Assembly (NCBI GenBank): GCA_017521965.1
Contig: JAFXAY010000059.1
Span: 1-34,637 of the forward strand
Length of the DNA stretch: 34,637 nucleotides
Direction of reading: 5' to 3'
From: Tidjanibacter sp.
Lineage (GTDB): Bacteria > Bacteroidota > Bacteroidia > Bacteroidales > Rikenellaceae
The position numbers and the translations under genes were made by a program. Of this stretch, positions 22,341 to 30,637 are shown one piece after another. How positions within the stretch are numbered: position 1 is the stretch's first letter; every line of letters starts with the position of its first letter. The notes beneath the pieces were generated by a model. That model saw nothing but the letters and a program-made list of their open reading frames with translations. It made no database searches and was not told the DNA's origin.

Positions 22341-24794
22341 TTAAAATGGCAAATCGTCATTTTCAACTTTTTTATAATGACTGTTTTTAGTTTCTTTTGT
22401 ATTATGAGGAATGGATACAATACCTCTTTTTACCATTTCTCTAAAGCATTTAAGTGTGGCGGATATATCTGAATACGCGTCATGAGCATTTTCAAAAGCA
22501 GTGCCAAATAGTTTTATGTATAACTCTTGTAGTTTTGGATATCTATAACCATAAAAGTTCGTGATTTTACAAAAATCAGTAGAACTCTTCATTGTACATA
22601 TACTGGTTGTATTACACCAAGAGAAAACAATGTTTTGGCGATGAAATTCTGATTCTATTATTTTTTTGTCAAAATCAATGTTATGTCCCACAATATATTT
22701 AGCAGTTTTTAAATCTGAGACAAATAAATTTAGGATTTCAATTAGATTTTCCCCTTTAATATTTGCATAATCAGTCGTTATACCATGAACTGAAGCAGAT
22801 TGATTTGGTATTGTAAATCCTTCAGGCTTTATAATATGATTATGCTTTGATAGAACATTGTAAAATTGATCAGTTATAATCCAACTTAATTGTATTAATC
22901 TTGGCCAATTATTAATATCTGTAGATGGAGCACTATAATCTATAGGTAATCCTGTTGTTTCTGTGTCAAAAAATAAGAATCTTTCTATTTGTGGCAAATA
23001 TTTCTCTGCATTATGATTGAGAACACCCATGTGACCTTCAAATAGTGTCACATCCAATGAATTCACAAGTTCATTGTAATCTTTAGCGTTAAACTCAAGA
23101 AATCCACATGCATATAATTGTAGTAAATTAAATTTAGCTATCTGTGATCTGGATTCTCTTAATAAAGAGAATGCCTTCATGGAATTTTGTTTAACATCTC
23201 GTCCTAGCAAATAACACAAGGCAAGAGAGTTTTTACTATCATCAGTTGCAATTTCTTCTAACCATTCAATAGTATTAGTACCATGTTCGTGAGGTGAAAG
23301 ATAACTATCGTGACGACTTGTTATTTTGCGTCTATCAGCAAGTTCAATATTTATGCCTTTATAGTTAGCTTCTTGGACTGTTATTTCACTGCAGTATGTA
23401 TTTATCATACTATCAATATCAGATAAAGAGACCTGTAATGGGGCTGAGGTTGGTAATATCCCATTCCTAAATTTATATTGCAAACCACTAGCATGTAAAG
23501 AAGGTGGTAATACTAAATGATCACACCACCTAAGCTCCATTCTACTGAAATATGACTGACCGGAATTGTTATAATTATCATTGGGCTCAAATGACAAGGA
23601 ATCTATGTTCGCTGTTGCATCTCCTCCTTCATTCTTAAAAATAATATGGAACCCATATCCATTTCCGCTACGTACTACCCATGGATAGTTCAAAGGTAAG
23701 CATAGTTGAGTAAGAATTTCATTTATGAATCCATCTAATCCATCACTTGGATAATCAATCTTAAATATAAAATCGCTATTAATATCAACATCTAATGCTC
23801 TATACTGATTATATCCTAATACTAGACCTATTCCAGAAGATTTATTCCAATTCATAGAAAATAGATAATCAAGCGGTTGTAATTCAGTTTTAAAACTTTC
23901 CCAATTGGTGTCTATAGGCTCCTTAAATGTTTTTATGTTTTTCTTGTGGCATTCAGACCATTTCATTTGAGTTATATTCATATTAAATAACCTATAGTAT
24001 AAACTCATGTATTTGAGTTCATTAGCTAGTTGATCTTGAATCGTGTGTAATGGTAATGCATTTTTTGATATTCCCTTAGACAGGTCTTCTAAGGGTGCTA
24101 TATATTTTATATTTTGGCAATCAGGGAAGAATGCTAATACTTTATAGGGCTTAAAGTCTTTGATGTAAATTCGTGAAATGTGACTACATCCGATAAAAGC
24201 TGTTGGATCAATTTCTATGTTAGCGGATTCAATTATTACGCGGTTCAATTCGCTACAATTCTTAAAGGCGTTCTGCGATATTTTCCTTATTTTTTCGGGT
24301 ATGATTACTTCATATATAGATTCACAACCAGAAAAAACACTTGATGATATATAATTTATGTTTTGAGGTAGTTTAATTTGTTGGAGATTAAAACATCCAT
24401 TAAAGGCGCTATGACCTATTTCGCGTACGCCATCAGGTATTTGTATGGAAACAAGAGATCTACAATTGTAAAATGCATAAGGGCCAATCTCTATTAAATC
24501 AGAAGATAAATGAATTTTGGTTAGATTAAAACAGTCGTTGAAACATCTCCATGGTATTCTTTTTACGGAATCGGGAATATTGATAGAAATAAGTGATATG
24601 CAATCAGAAAATGCATCACATTCTAGTTCTTGAAGCGTGTTGGGTAATATTATTTCTGTGATTTCTGTACACTCTTTAAAGGCATGAGATCTAATAATTG
24701 AAACACCATTTGGAATAACAACCTTACCAACAGCCTTTTTATTGCAAGATATAACAATCTTCCTATCATCAGAATATGTAATCATATTTATCAT
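22341..24794 (-). CDS. LRR - prim-pol - Sel1-like - DEDDh exonuclease fusion protein
   Basis: 817 residues, AT-rich, no signal peptide or membrane segment, so cytoplasmic. Residues about 20-230: eight or nine BspA-type leucine-rich repeats (LRR_5; the unit is about 23 residues with I-x-x-x-A/C-F-x-x-C). Residues about 300-475: a prim-pol/AEP domain, with ALDVDI giving D335 and D337, SGNGYGFH giving H383, and MELRWCDHLVLPPSLHASG matching the third motif region of bifunctional primase-polymerases. Residues about 520-570: a Sel1-like alpha repeat (KNSLALCYLLGRDVKQNSMKAF form). Residues about 605-790: DEDDh exonuclease with FDTETTG (D610, E612), GHNIDFD (D707) and H771-x4-D776. All catalytic residues are present. 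Promoter immediately upstream; predicted transcript start at about 24798, so M1 or M4 (24785) is the start. Function is unknown; the parts suggest a sensor fused to nucleic-acid enzymes, as in conflict systems (inference). Confidence 0.85.
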   Translation of the reverse strand: MINMITYSDDRKIVISCNKKAVGKVVIPNGVSIIRSHAFKECTEITEIILPNTLQELECDAFSDCISLISINIPDSVKRIPWRCFNDCFNLTKIHLSSDLIEIGPYAFYNCRSLVSIQIPDGVREIGHSAFNGCFNLQQIKLPQNINYISSSVFSGCESIYEVIIPEKIRKISQNAFKNCSELNRVIIESANIEIDPTAFIGCSHISRIYIKDFKPYKVLAFFPDCQNIKYIAPLEDLSKGISKNALPLHTIQDQLANELKYMSLYYRLFNMNITQMKWSECHKKNIKTFKEPIDTNWESFKTELQPLDYLFSMNWNKSSGIGLVLGYNQYRALDVDINSDFIFKIDYPSDGLDGFINEILTQLCLPLNYPWVVRSGNGYGFHIIFKNEGGDATANIDSLSFEPNDNYNNSGQSYFSRMELRWCDHLVLPPSLHASGLQYKFRNGILPTSAPLQVSLSDIDSMINTYCSEITVQEANYKGINIELADRRKITSRHDSYLSPHEHGTNTIEWLEEIATDDSKNSLALCYLLGRDVKQNSMKAFSLLRESRSQIAKFNLLQLYACGFLEFNAKDYNELVNSLDVTLFEGHMGVLNHNAEKYLPQIERFLFFDTETTGLPIDYSAPSTDINNWPRLIQLSWIITDQFYNVLSKHNHIIKPEGFTIPNQSASVHGITTDYANIKGENLIEILNLFVSDLKTAKYIVGHNIDFDKKIIESEFHRQNIVFSWCNTTSICTMKSSTDFCKITNFYGYRYPKLQELYIKLFGTAFENAHDAYSDISATLKCFREMVKRGIVSIPHNTKETKNSHYKKVENDDLPF

Positions 24795-24804
24795 TTTTTA
24801 AATA

Positions 24805-24846
24805 CAAATTTAAGAATCTTTTGCGTATTATTATCAACTATTGTCA
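24805..24846 (-). promoter_or_regulatory. Promoter of the LRR-primase gene
   Basis: Minus strand: TTG (within 24834-24836), 22 bp spacer, TAAATTTG (24812-24805). A second TTGACA lies 10 bp further upstream. It shares an ATAATACGCAA core with the promoter at 22282-22315. The predicted start gives an almost leaderless mRNA. Confidence 0.5.
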
Positions 24847-24989
24847 ATAAAACTATTAGAGATCTAATTATTGAAAGTAAAAAAATGTATCCATATGCAG
24901 GAGAACTTCATACTTCATATCAAGCCCATGCTATATATAATTATTTAATGTCTTTAGAAAATGTAAATAGTATGAGAAAAGAGGATTAG
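24831..24989 (+). pseudogene. Possible gene remnant (C-terminal tail of an unknown protein)
   Basis: An open plus-strand frame ends in TAG at 24989. From the only ATG (24885) it is 34 residues, but the frame is open upstream and reads like ordinary protein (VNKTIRDLIIESKKMYPYAG, then ELHTSYQAHAIYNYLMSLEN). It has no promoter or start of its own and looks like the tail of a gene whose front was replaced by the LRR-primase segment. It may also be chance in AT-rich DNA. Confidence 0.3.
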
Positions 24990-25170
24990 CAACTATCTCA
25001 CGACTGTGGCTAAACCCAACAAACAAAGTGTAATAACCAATAAGAATTTACGCTATATTATCATCCAACTTAATCCTGCATTCGGATTCGGTATACGACA
25101 TCTTGCGCTCAGTAGTTAAGCATTCTTGTTTCCTATGAACACTGGGTGTAACATTCATATATACAATAGT

Positions 25171-25204
25171 CAATGGCGATTGCTCGATTGAGCAGTCGCC
25201 ATTG
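25171..25204. terminator. Strong hairpin in the 24990-25242 gap
   Basis: CAATGGCGA (25171-25179) pairs with TCGCCATTG (25196-25204), continued inward by TGCTC/GAGCA with a 4-nt loop; about 14 bp. It lies 39 bp after the lipoprotein stop (minus strand) and probably terminates that gene, although no long T run follows. The rest of 24990-25170 shows nothing I can identify. Confidence 0.55.
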
Positions 25205-25242
25205 GTGTGTTTGATATTTGTGAAGTTATTATCTATAATCCA

Positions 25243-25818
25243 TTACCACAACTTAAGTTCGGGGTCGTTGTCAATGGCTTTCTTTATTTCTTCTTGGGTA
25301 ATGTCGCATTCGGATGTTTGTAGGCGTAATCCCCCGCAATAATAATCGTATACTTCGCGAGTTTCCTCGTCAACGGAACTGCGCACCCCGGAAGCAAATA
25401 TGTATTTAGGATTATCATAGAAAATAATATAGATAAAAGCCCCTCCTGCCAAATAGGGTAAAATCTCGTAAACTACAAATTTACCTTTTAATACATCTTT
25501 ATATTCGTCAAGGTCAGGGTTGCAGATATTTCCATTAAGGTATTCATTAATATACTTGCGTACAGCGCGAATATAATCATTGTCTAGCCATTCAGACTTA
25601 CCCCATCCATCAAAACGAATCTCATTCAAAGATTCTACTACATCGTCTTCCGTGTTATTAGATAGACTGTCTGGGACGATGTCTGTCGTTTCGGAACTGA
25701 CTTCCTCAACGGTGGCGGTTGTAATTTCAGGGGCATCTGTTTTGTTTGTGGTATTCTGATGTCCGCAAGAAAGGAGCATAAGAAAGCAACAGATCAGTAA
25801 GAATGTTTTCATAATCAA
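25243..25818 (-). CDS. Lipoprotein of unknown function
   Basis: 191 residues beginning MIMKTFLLICCFLMLLSCGHQ: a short signal peptide and lipobox LLSC, so acylated at Cys18 and anchored to a membrane. Residues 20-60 are a Thr/Ser/Glu-rich linker; residues 65-191 form a small mixed domain (RFDGWGKSEWLDNDYIRAVRKYINEYL, then GKFVVYEILPYLAGGAFIYIIFYDNP) ending in an acidic helix. Start could be the ATG at 25818 or at 25812. It lies in the AT-rich island. I do not recognise a named family. Confidence 0.78.
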   Translation of the reverse strand: MIMKTFLLICCFLMLLSCGHQNTTNKTDAPEITTATVEEVSSETTDIVPDSLSNNTEDDVVESLNEIRFDGWGKSEWLDNDYIRAVRKYINEYLNGNICNPDLDEYKDVLKGKFVVYEILPYLAGGAFIYIIFYDNPKYIFASGVRSSVDEETREVYDYYCGGLRLQTSECDITQEEIKKAIDNDPELKLW

Positions 25819-25900
25819 ATTGTTATAACTTTATATATGGTAAAATGGAATTGAATTGCAAAACTGCGCAATAAAGATATGGAAAAATTGCGAAAATAAT

Positions 25901-25908
25901 TATATTTG
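25901..25908 (+). promoter_or_regulatory. -7 box for the 83-residue ORF
   Basis: TATATTTG; predicted start near 25915, leader about 43 nt to the ATG at 25958. Confidence 0.45.
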
Positions 25909-25957
25909 CAAGAAATAAATGTTTTCAATGGAATGTTGTATTTTGAAAGAATAATTA

Positions 25958-26209
25958 ATGTTCATTAATTCTGTGGACAAGGAATCCTTAAACGAAATAC
26001 AACTACTTGCAGTCGAGGAATTAGGCATCAATTTAATAAATAATGATAGAGTTCAGGAGCTGATAGAAAGGGTTAATCCTAATAATTTCATCAATCCATA
26101 CAATGCGGAAAAACTTGCTATAGCAAATGAGTTATATAGTACTCTTTCTAAAGAGGGCTTGACATATAACGAGTTAGAAGAGGTGGAAGAAAAAGCAAAA
26201 CAGCTTTAG
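25958..26209 (+). CDS. Small hypothetical protein (83 aa)
   Basis: Acidic, helical protein with no signal peptide, AT-rich codons and a -7 box upstream. The C-terminal third (SKEGLTYNELEEVEEKAKQL) looks like a coiled or helical segment. Divergent from the lipoprotein gene. Size, charge and genomic setting would fit an accessory/island protein, but I do not recognise a family and cannot assign a function. Confidence 0.55.
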   Translation: MFINSVDKESLNEIQLLAVEELGINLINNDRVQELIERVNPNNFINPYNAEKLAIANELYSTLSKEGLTYNELEEVEEKAKQL

Positions 26210-26250
26210 GATTTTAATCAAAATAATAGAGTAATTATTATCATCTCCCT

Positions 26251-26300
26251 ATTATTGCAGCTCGTTGCAACTCATTGCGCCTCGTTGCACTCCATTGCAA
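26251..26300. repeat. Five degenerate 10-bp repeats (xTxxTTGCxx)
   Basis: Units at 26251, 26261, 26271, 26281 and 26291, each exactly 10 bp with TTGC in phase, the core ones CTCGTTGCAA and CTCATTGCGC. No coding or structural role is evident; non-CRISPR. Confidence 0.5.
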
Positions 26301-26340
26301 ACTTGGCGAGATATTTTTGTTAAAGAGATTAAAGCATAAA

Positions 26341-26374
26341 AAATCCCGAAAGTCGAGTCTAACTTTCGGGATTT
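26341..26374. terminator. Bidirectional terminator
   Basis: 13-bp perfect stem AAATCCCGAAAGT (26341-26353) with ACTTTCGGGATTT (26362-26374) and an 8-nt loop, flanked by an A-rich run on the left and a T-rich run on the right. It can end the mnmE operon (minus) and the 83-residue ORF (plus). Confidence 0.8.
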
Positions 26375-26410
26375 ATTCGTCTATTTTTGTGGGAAATTCT
26401 GTTGCTATTT

Positions 26411-26450
26411 GTAGGCGTTAGCGTTTGTTAGTGTGCATTAGAGGGCGTTA
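26411..26450. repeat. Four degenerate 10-bp repeats ending TTA
   Basis: Units at 26411, 26421, 26431 and 26441, each 10 bp and ending in GTTA or ATTA (GTAGGCGTTA, GCGTTTGTTA, GTGTGCATTA, GAGGGCGTTA). They run directly into the mnmE stop region. Confidence 0.5.
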
Positions 26451-26451
26451 G

Positions 26452-27846
26452 TTACTTGCCGATGCAGAATTTGGAGAAGATTTCTTGGAGGATTTGGTCG
26501 GAGGTGACTTCGCCGGTGATGGTGCCGAGGCAGTCGAGGACTTCGCGGATATCTCTGGCGGTCATTTCGGGGGAGGCGGTGGTGAGGCCATTGCGGGCGC
26601 GCGATAGGGCCTCCGAGGCGCGCATCAGTGCCTGGTAGTGGCGCGCGCCACTCACTGTGACTGCGTCGGTATAGATGCGTTTGCTGTCGATCGTCGAGGC
26701 TATCTGCTCCACCAATCTCTCCACGCCCTCGCCATTGCGGGCCGAGATGGCCACTGCGGGGTAGGGGAGTGCAGCGGCTACCTTCTGGCTGTCGCAGGCG
26801 GCCACGTCGCACTTATTTATCACCACAATCATTCTCTCGTCCTCCTCGCAGCCAATCTCCGCTAACAGCTCTCTAATCGTTTCTGGTGCGTTATCGTTCT
26901 CTTCTGGGAGTGTGCTACCGTCAATCAGTGCCACTACGATATGGGCCTGCTCAATCGCCTTGCGACTACGTTCCATACCCATCTGTTCCAGTTGGTCGTC
27001 GCTCTGGTGCAGGCCTGCGGTGTCGATAAAGCGGAAATCGACGCCATCGATATTCAGGTGCTCCTCAATCACATCGCGTGTGGTACCCGCCACCTCTGAT
27101 ACTATGGCCCTTTGGTCGCCGAGCAGAGTGTTCAGCAGTGTCGATTTACCCGCATTGGGGCGGCCCACAATAGCCACTCCCACGCCCTCCTTGATAGCCC
27201 TTCCGAGAGCAAAAGATGCAGTGAGCGACTCAATTTTTGCTGCAATCTCCTCCATCAGTTGCACCAGCTCTGTGCGGTCGGCAAACTCCACATCCTCCTC
27301 GCCGAAGTCGAGCTCCAACTCCAACATTGCGGCCAAGTGCAGCAGTCGGCTACGGAGCTTCTGCAACTCCTCCGAGTAGCCGCCACGCATCTGCTGGCTT
27401 GCCAGGTGGTGTGTGGCCCTATCGTGTGAGGCGATGATGTCGGCCACAGCCTCGGCTTGCGACAGGTCCATACGCCCTGCCAGAAAGGCTCGTGCGGTGA
27501 ACTCACCTGCGGTTGCTGCTCTGGCTCCCTCCTCGACCAATCGTGCGATTGTGCGACGGATAATATAGCGCGAGGCGTGGACCGTAATCTCCACCATATC
27601 CTCGCCCGTATAACTGTGTGGTGCCTTATATATTGCCACCACTGCATCGTCTATCACCCCACCGTCGGCCTCGGTGACGTTGCCATAGAGCATAGTGTAA
27701 CCCTTCGACGATGCCACTGTGCGCCCCTTAGCCGAGCGCACCACGCGGTCGCAAATCTCGGCACACTGCTCGCCACTCATACGGATAACAGCTATTGCGC
27801 CGCCCGTACCGCTACTAAGTGCAACTATGGTATCGTCTGTAATCAT
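26452..27846 (-). CDS. mnmE: tRNA modification GTPase MnmE (TrmE)
   Basis: 464-residue cytoplasmic GTPase that, with MnmG, makes the 5-carboxymethylaminomethyl-type modification of wobble uridine-34 in tRNAs. The N-terminal tetrahydrofolate-binding domain (1-120) is followed by a helical domain that wraps a G domain: G1 GRPNAGKS (228-235), G2 TTRD (255-258), G3 DTAG (275-278), G4 NKCD (around 346). The C-terminal CIGK motif carries the cysteine essential for modification. Complete, full length. It is the last gene of the parA-led operon, 15 bp after mltD, and is followed by repeats and a terminator. Confidence 0.98.
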   Translation of the reverse strand: MITDDTIVALSSGTGGAIAVIRMSGEQCAEICDRVVRSAKGRTVASSKGYTMLYGNVTEADGGVIDDAVVAIYKAPHSYTGEDMVEITVHASRYIIRRTIARLVEEGARAATAGEFTARAFLAGRMDLSQAEAVADIIASHDRATHHLASQQMRGGYSEELQKLRSRLLHLAAMLELELDFGEEDVEFADRTELVQLMEEIAAKIESLTASFALGRAIKEGVGVAIVGRPNAGKSTLLNTLLGDQRAIVSEVAGTTRDVIEEHLNIDGVDFRFIDTAGLHQSDDQLEQMGMERSRKAIEQAHIVVALIDGSTLPEENDNAPETIRELLAEIGCEEDERMIVVINKCDVAACDSQKVAAALPYPAVAISARNGEGVERLVEQIASTIDSKRIYTDAVTVSGARHYQALMRASEALSRARNGLTTASPEMTARDIREVLDCLGTITGEVTSDQILQEIFSKFCIGK

Positions 27847-27861
27847 TGCCCCGGAGAGTGC

Positions 27862-29250
27862 TTAACGATATATTTCGAGTTTCTGACCGATACGCAGTTT
27901 CGATGCATCTTTGATGTTGTTCCACTGCATCAACTGCTTGACAGTCACGCCCTCTCGACGAGCAATAGCACCCAGCACATCGCCTTTCTTGACGGTGTAG
28001 GTGTAGGACTCGATGGAGAACTCCATCTTAGAGGGGTCGGCCTTGGTAGGTTTTAGATATTGAGCCAGATAGAGCGTATCCTTAGCCATAATCGTATCCT
28101 GCAACACCAGGTAGTTCGACAGGTCGGTGCGGGGCAGGGTGAGTGTATAGGTCTTGCTCACAGCGGGGACAATATCGAGTTTGTACTGCGGATTGAGCGA
28201 GCGAATAACATCTATTGGTGTCTTGATTGTCGAACTAACCTGCTCGAAGTGCATAATGCGGTTGAGGTGGATAGTGTCGGTAGCCAGCGGCAGGGGCGAT
28301 GGTTCGGCCTCGATACCGTGCAGACGGTGATAGTTGTAGGCGTAGGTCACGCCGATAAATGCTGGAACATAGTTGCGGGTCTCCTTGGGCAGGTAGGGGT
28401 AGATGCTCCAAAAGTCGGTTGCACCCTCGCCTGCTCGGCGCATCGCCTTGTTCACATTGCCCGGGCCGCAGTTGTAGGCTGCCAGCGCAAGTGTCCAATC
28501 GCCATACATATCGTAGAGATCTTTCAGGAAGCGACAAGCCGCCTGAGTTGCCAGCAGAGGGTCTTGGCGCTGGTCGATGAACGATGTAATCTCCAAGCCA
28601 TAGCTACGACCTGTGGAGAGCATAAACTGCCACAAGCCCACTGCACCAGCACGCGAGCGTGCCACAGGCGAGAGCGCCGACTCGATAACGGGCAACATCC
28701 TCAGTTCGAGTGGCATACCTGCCTTGTCGAGCTCGGCCTCAATCATCGGGAAGTAGTATTGCGACAAACCCAATACGCGGCTGACGAGTGCCTTGTTGGT
28801 GGTGGTATATGATACTATGTGGCGTTTGACCACAGCATTGAACTTCATCGGAATCGGGGAGAGTATCTTCGATAGTCGCTCCTCATAGACCGAGTCGGGA
28901 ATGTCGGTCAGTGCTTGATAGTTGCTGTCGATATTGATAAATTCGCTGATAAAGGTTTCGAAGGCTGCCACGCTGCTCTGCTCCTGCCATTGGGTGAGGA
29001 GTGAGTCATACACCGAGGGGTCGGTGAAGGTCATCGTGTCGAGTGGCGAGAGGGTGTCGCCGACGAGCAGCAGTGAGTCTGCCGACAGACTGTCCGGTCG
29101 TGCTGCCTGAGCCTCTTCGAGTGCCTGAGTGGCAATCTGATTTACTATGGCCTCCACTCCTGCGGGAGGGTCTTGCGGGGTGGGAAGGTGTCTGATGATG
29201 GGGGATGTTGAGGCAAGCAGTGTGAGTACAGTTGTCAGTAAAGTGTGCAT
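27862..29250 (-). CDS. Secreted lytic transglycosylase with LysM (MltD-like)
   Basis: 462 residues with an N-terminal signal peptide-like segment (MHTLLTTVLTLLASTSP). The SLT domain (about 160-300) contains the catalytic glutamate in VIESALSP (E190), followed by GAVGLWQFM, AAYNCGPGNV and LPKETRNYVP, the family motifs. A LysM domain (about 415-462, YTVKKGDVLGAIARREGV) binds peptidoglycan; upstream sequence may hold a degenerate second LysM. It cleaves murein glycan strands, forming 1,6-anhydro ends, in the periplasm. The gene lies in the parA operon between the DUF5683 gene and mnmE, a conserved Bacteroidetes context for parAB. Confidence 0.93.
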   Translation of the reverse strand: MHTLLTTVLTLLASTSPIIRHLPTPQDPPAGVEAIVNQIATQALEEAQAARPDSLSADSLLLVGDTLSPLDTMTFTDPSVYDSLLTQWQEQSSVAAFETFISEFINIDSNYQALTDIPDSVYEERLSKILSPIPMKFNAVVKRHIVSYTTTNKALVSRVLGLSQYYFPMIEAELDKAGMPLELRMLPVIESALSPVARSRAGAVGLWQFMLSTGRSYGLEITSFIDQRQDPLLATQAACRFLKDLYDMYGDWTLALAAYNCGPGNVNKAMRRAGEGATDFWSIYPYLPKETRNYVPAFIGVTYAYNYHRLHGIEAEPSPLPLATDTIHLNRIMHFEQVSSTIKTPIDVIRSLNPQYKLDIVPAVSKTYTLTLPRTDLSNYLVLQDTIMAKDTLYLAQYLKPTKADPSKMEFSIESYTYTVKKGDVLGAIARREGVTVKQLMQWNNIKDASKLRIGQKLEIYR

Positions 29251-29285
29251 CGCTGTTGTCGGTATTATTCAGTATTTGTTATTCG

Positions 29286-30620
29286 TTAAAAAGTAAAGGA
29301 GAGACCCACGCCGAGTGTGCTCTCCGAGCCACGTCCTGTGGTGCCGATACGACCCATAGCGGGTGCTACGTTGAGCGATAGGTCGTCGCTGATGTCGTAG
29401 TCCTGCATATGGGCGTCGATGTGGGCGTCCATAATGTTGACCAGATAGACCGCCACCATACCAATAATTGATAGGTCGCGGTTGCGTCGGTATTGGTTTT
29501 TGAGGTTTTGGAGAAACTCCTCCCCATATCGACCCTTGAACTCATCTTCTGTTGAGTCGTCACCGTCGGTCACCAAGTCGTAGGCGAGTTTGAAACGCTG
29601 GTAGCCTCGGTTGTTCCAATCGATAATATACCCCATTGTCACCAATCCACCTACAAATATCGGTGTCTTCCAATAACTGCCATTATAGACCTGGCCTGCG
29701 CCAGGGCATACCATCGACAGGGTGGTCGCCTTCTGTATTCTGCTGGTCTCGGAGGGGTAGTTGATTACTCCATCGGTGAGCAGTGCGATATAGGAGATGG
29801 CAGTGCCGGCAATCAGCAGTTGGCGGTAGGTGTTGTGGCGTATCATATCGGTTTGCACGGGGTCAATCTCCTCGCGCGTAGCACCCGAGCGTATCAGAGC
29901 GTCGTACTCGGTTTTGAGCGACTGGTACTTCTTGTTCTGTTGCAGACCAAAGACCAGCGGAGTGCCTATGGCAGCGTAGCCGATAGGGATTTTCCACGCC
30001 TGATTGTTATAGACCTGTGCTGTGCCGGGCAGCAGTGCCGAAAAGGCAGTCAGCTTGCCCAGAGGGAGTGTGTCGCGGAAGATGCGATTGTGTCGCAAAA
30101 CAGGCGTGTCGAGCGAGTCGCTCTTCTCAGGTGTGGCGGACAGACCTCGCAACGAGGCGAGCGTCACCGAGTCGAGGGGAATCACAGCCTCCTCGGTGAG
30201 GGAGTCGGTATTGATGGAGAAGTTCGGCAGCAGCGTGTGCAGACGCGCCAACGAGAGCGAGTCGATAGTGCTCTCGCCGCCGAGTGAGTCGACCACTATC
30301 AGCGTGCCCGTAGTGTCGGCTTTGAGCGAGGCTGCACGGTAGGCTGTGCCGAGCGAGTCGGTGAAGATAAGGTTGCCCGTCGAGTCGATTTTTGGTAGGC
30401 GCATCTCGGCAAGAGTGGCCGAGTCGATAATCTCGGCTACCTCCTCAGCAGAGCGCATACCGCCCGTCACAAGGAAGGCACGACGAAGCGAATCGGCGCG
30501 CTCCACAGCCCGCTCTCTCGCCTCGCGCTCCTTGCGCGACTGTGCGCTGAGGCTCTCGGGCACTACTGCGCCGCAGAGCATCAACACCACAAGGGTAACT
30601 ATCAACCTAACTCTCTTCAC
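29286..30620 (-). CDS. DUF5683 domain protein
   Basis: About 444 residues from a GTG at 30620 that begins a normal signal peptide (VKRVRLIVTLVVLMLC...SLSAQ); a TTG at 30629 is an alternative start. Residues 30-190 are acidic, repetitive (many SLT/DS steps). The DUF5683 core (about 195-400) has AFSALLPGTAQVYNNQAWKIPIGYAAIG and a related CPGAGQVYNGSYWKTP copy, i.e. two similar hydrophobic units that suggest membrane association. Biochemical role unknown; the domain is repeatedly found next to parB and mltD in Bacteroidetes, hinting at a cell-envelope or division link. 17 bp after parB. Confidence 0.88.
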   Translation of the reverse strand: MKRVRLIVTLVVLMLCGAVVPESLSAQSRKEREARERAVERADSLRRAFLVTGGMRSAEEVAEIIDSATLAEMRLPKIDSTGNLIFTDSLGTAYRAASLKADTTGTLIVVDSLGGESTIDSLSLARLHTLLPNFSINTDSLTEEAVIPLDSVTLASLRGLSATPEKSDSLDTPVLRHNRIFRDTLPLGKLTAFSALLPGTAQVYNNQAWKIPIGYAAIGTPLVFGLQQNKKYQSLKTEYDALIRSGATREEIDPVQTDMIRHNTYRQLLIAGTAISYIALLTDGVINYPSETSRIQKATTLSMVCPGAGQVYNGSYWKTPIFVGGLVTMGYIIDWNNRGYQRFKLAYDLVTDGDDSTEDEFKGRYGEEFLQNLKNQYRRNRDLSIIGMVAVYLVNIMDAHIDAHMQDYDISDDLSLNVAPAMGRIGTTGRGSESTLGVGLSFTF

Positions 30621-30637
30621 TCTCCCCAAAATTCGGT

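Noticed and set aside
22133..22420. 95-codon minus-strand frame overlapping the 3' end of the LRR-primase gene
   Set aside because: It overlaps the end of a well-supported gene in another frame and has no start near the 22282 promoter; kept only as a possible remnant.
26251..26300. Short repeats considered as a CRISPR array
   Set aside because: Units are 10 bp without spacers, and no cas genes are in the window.
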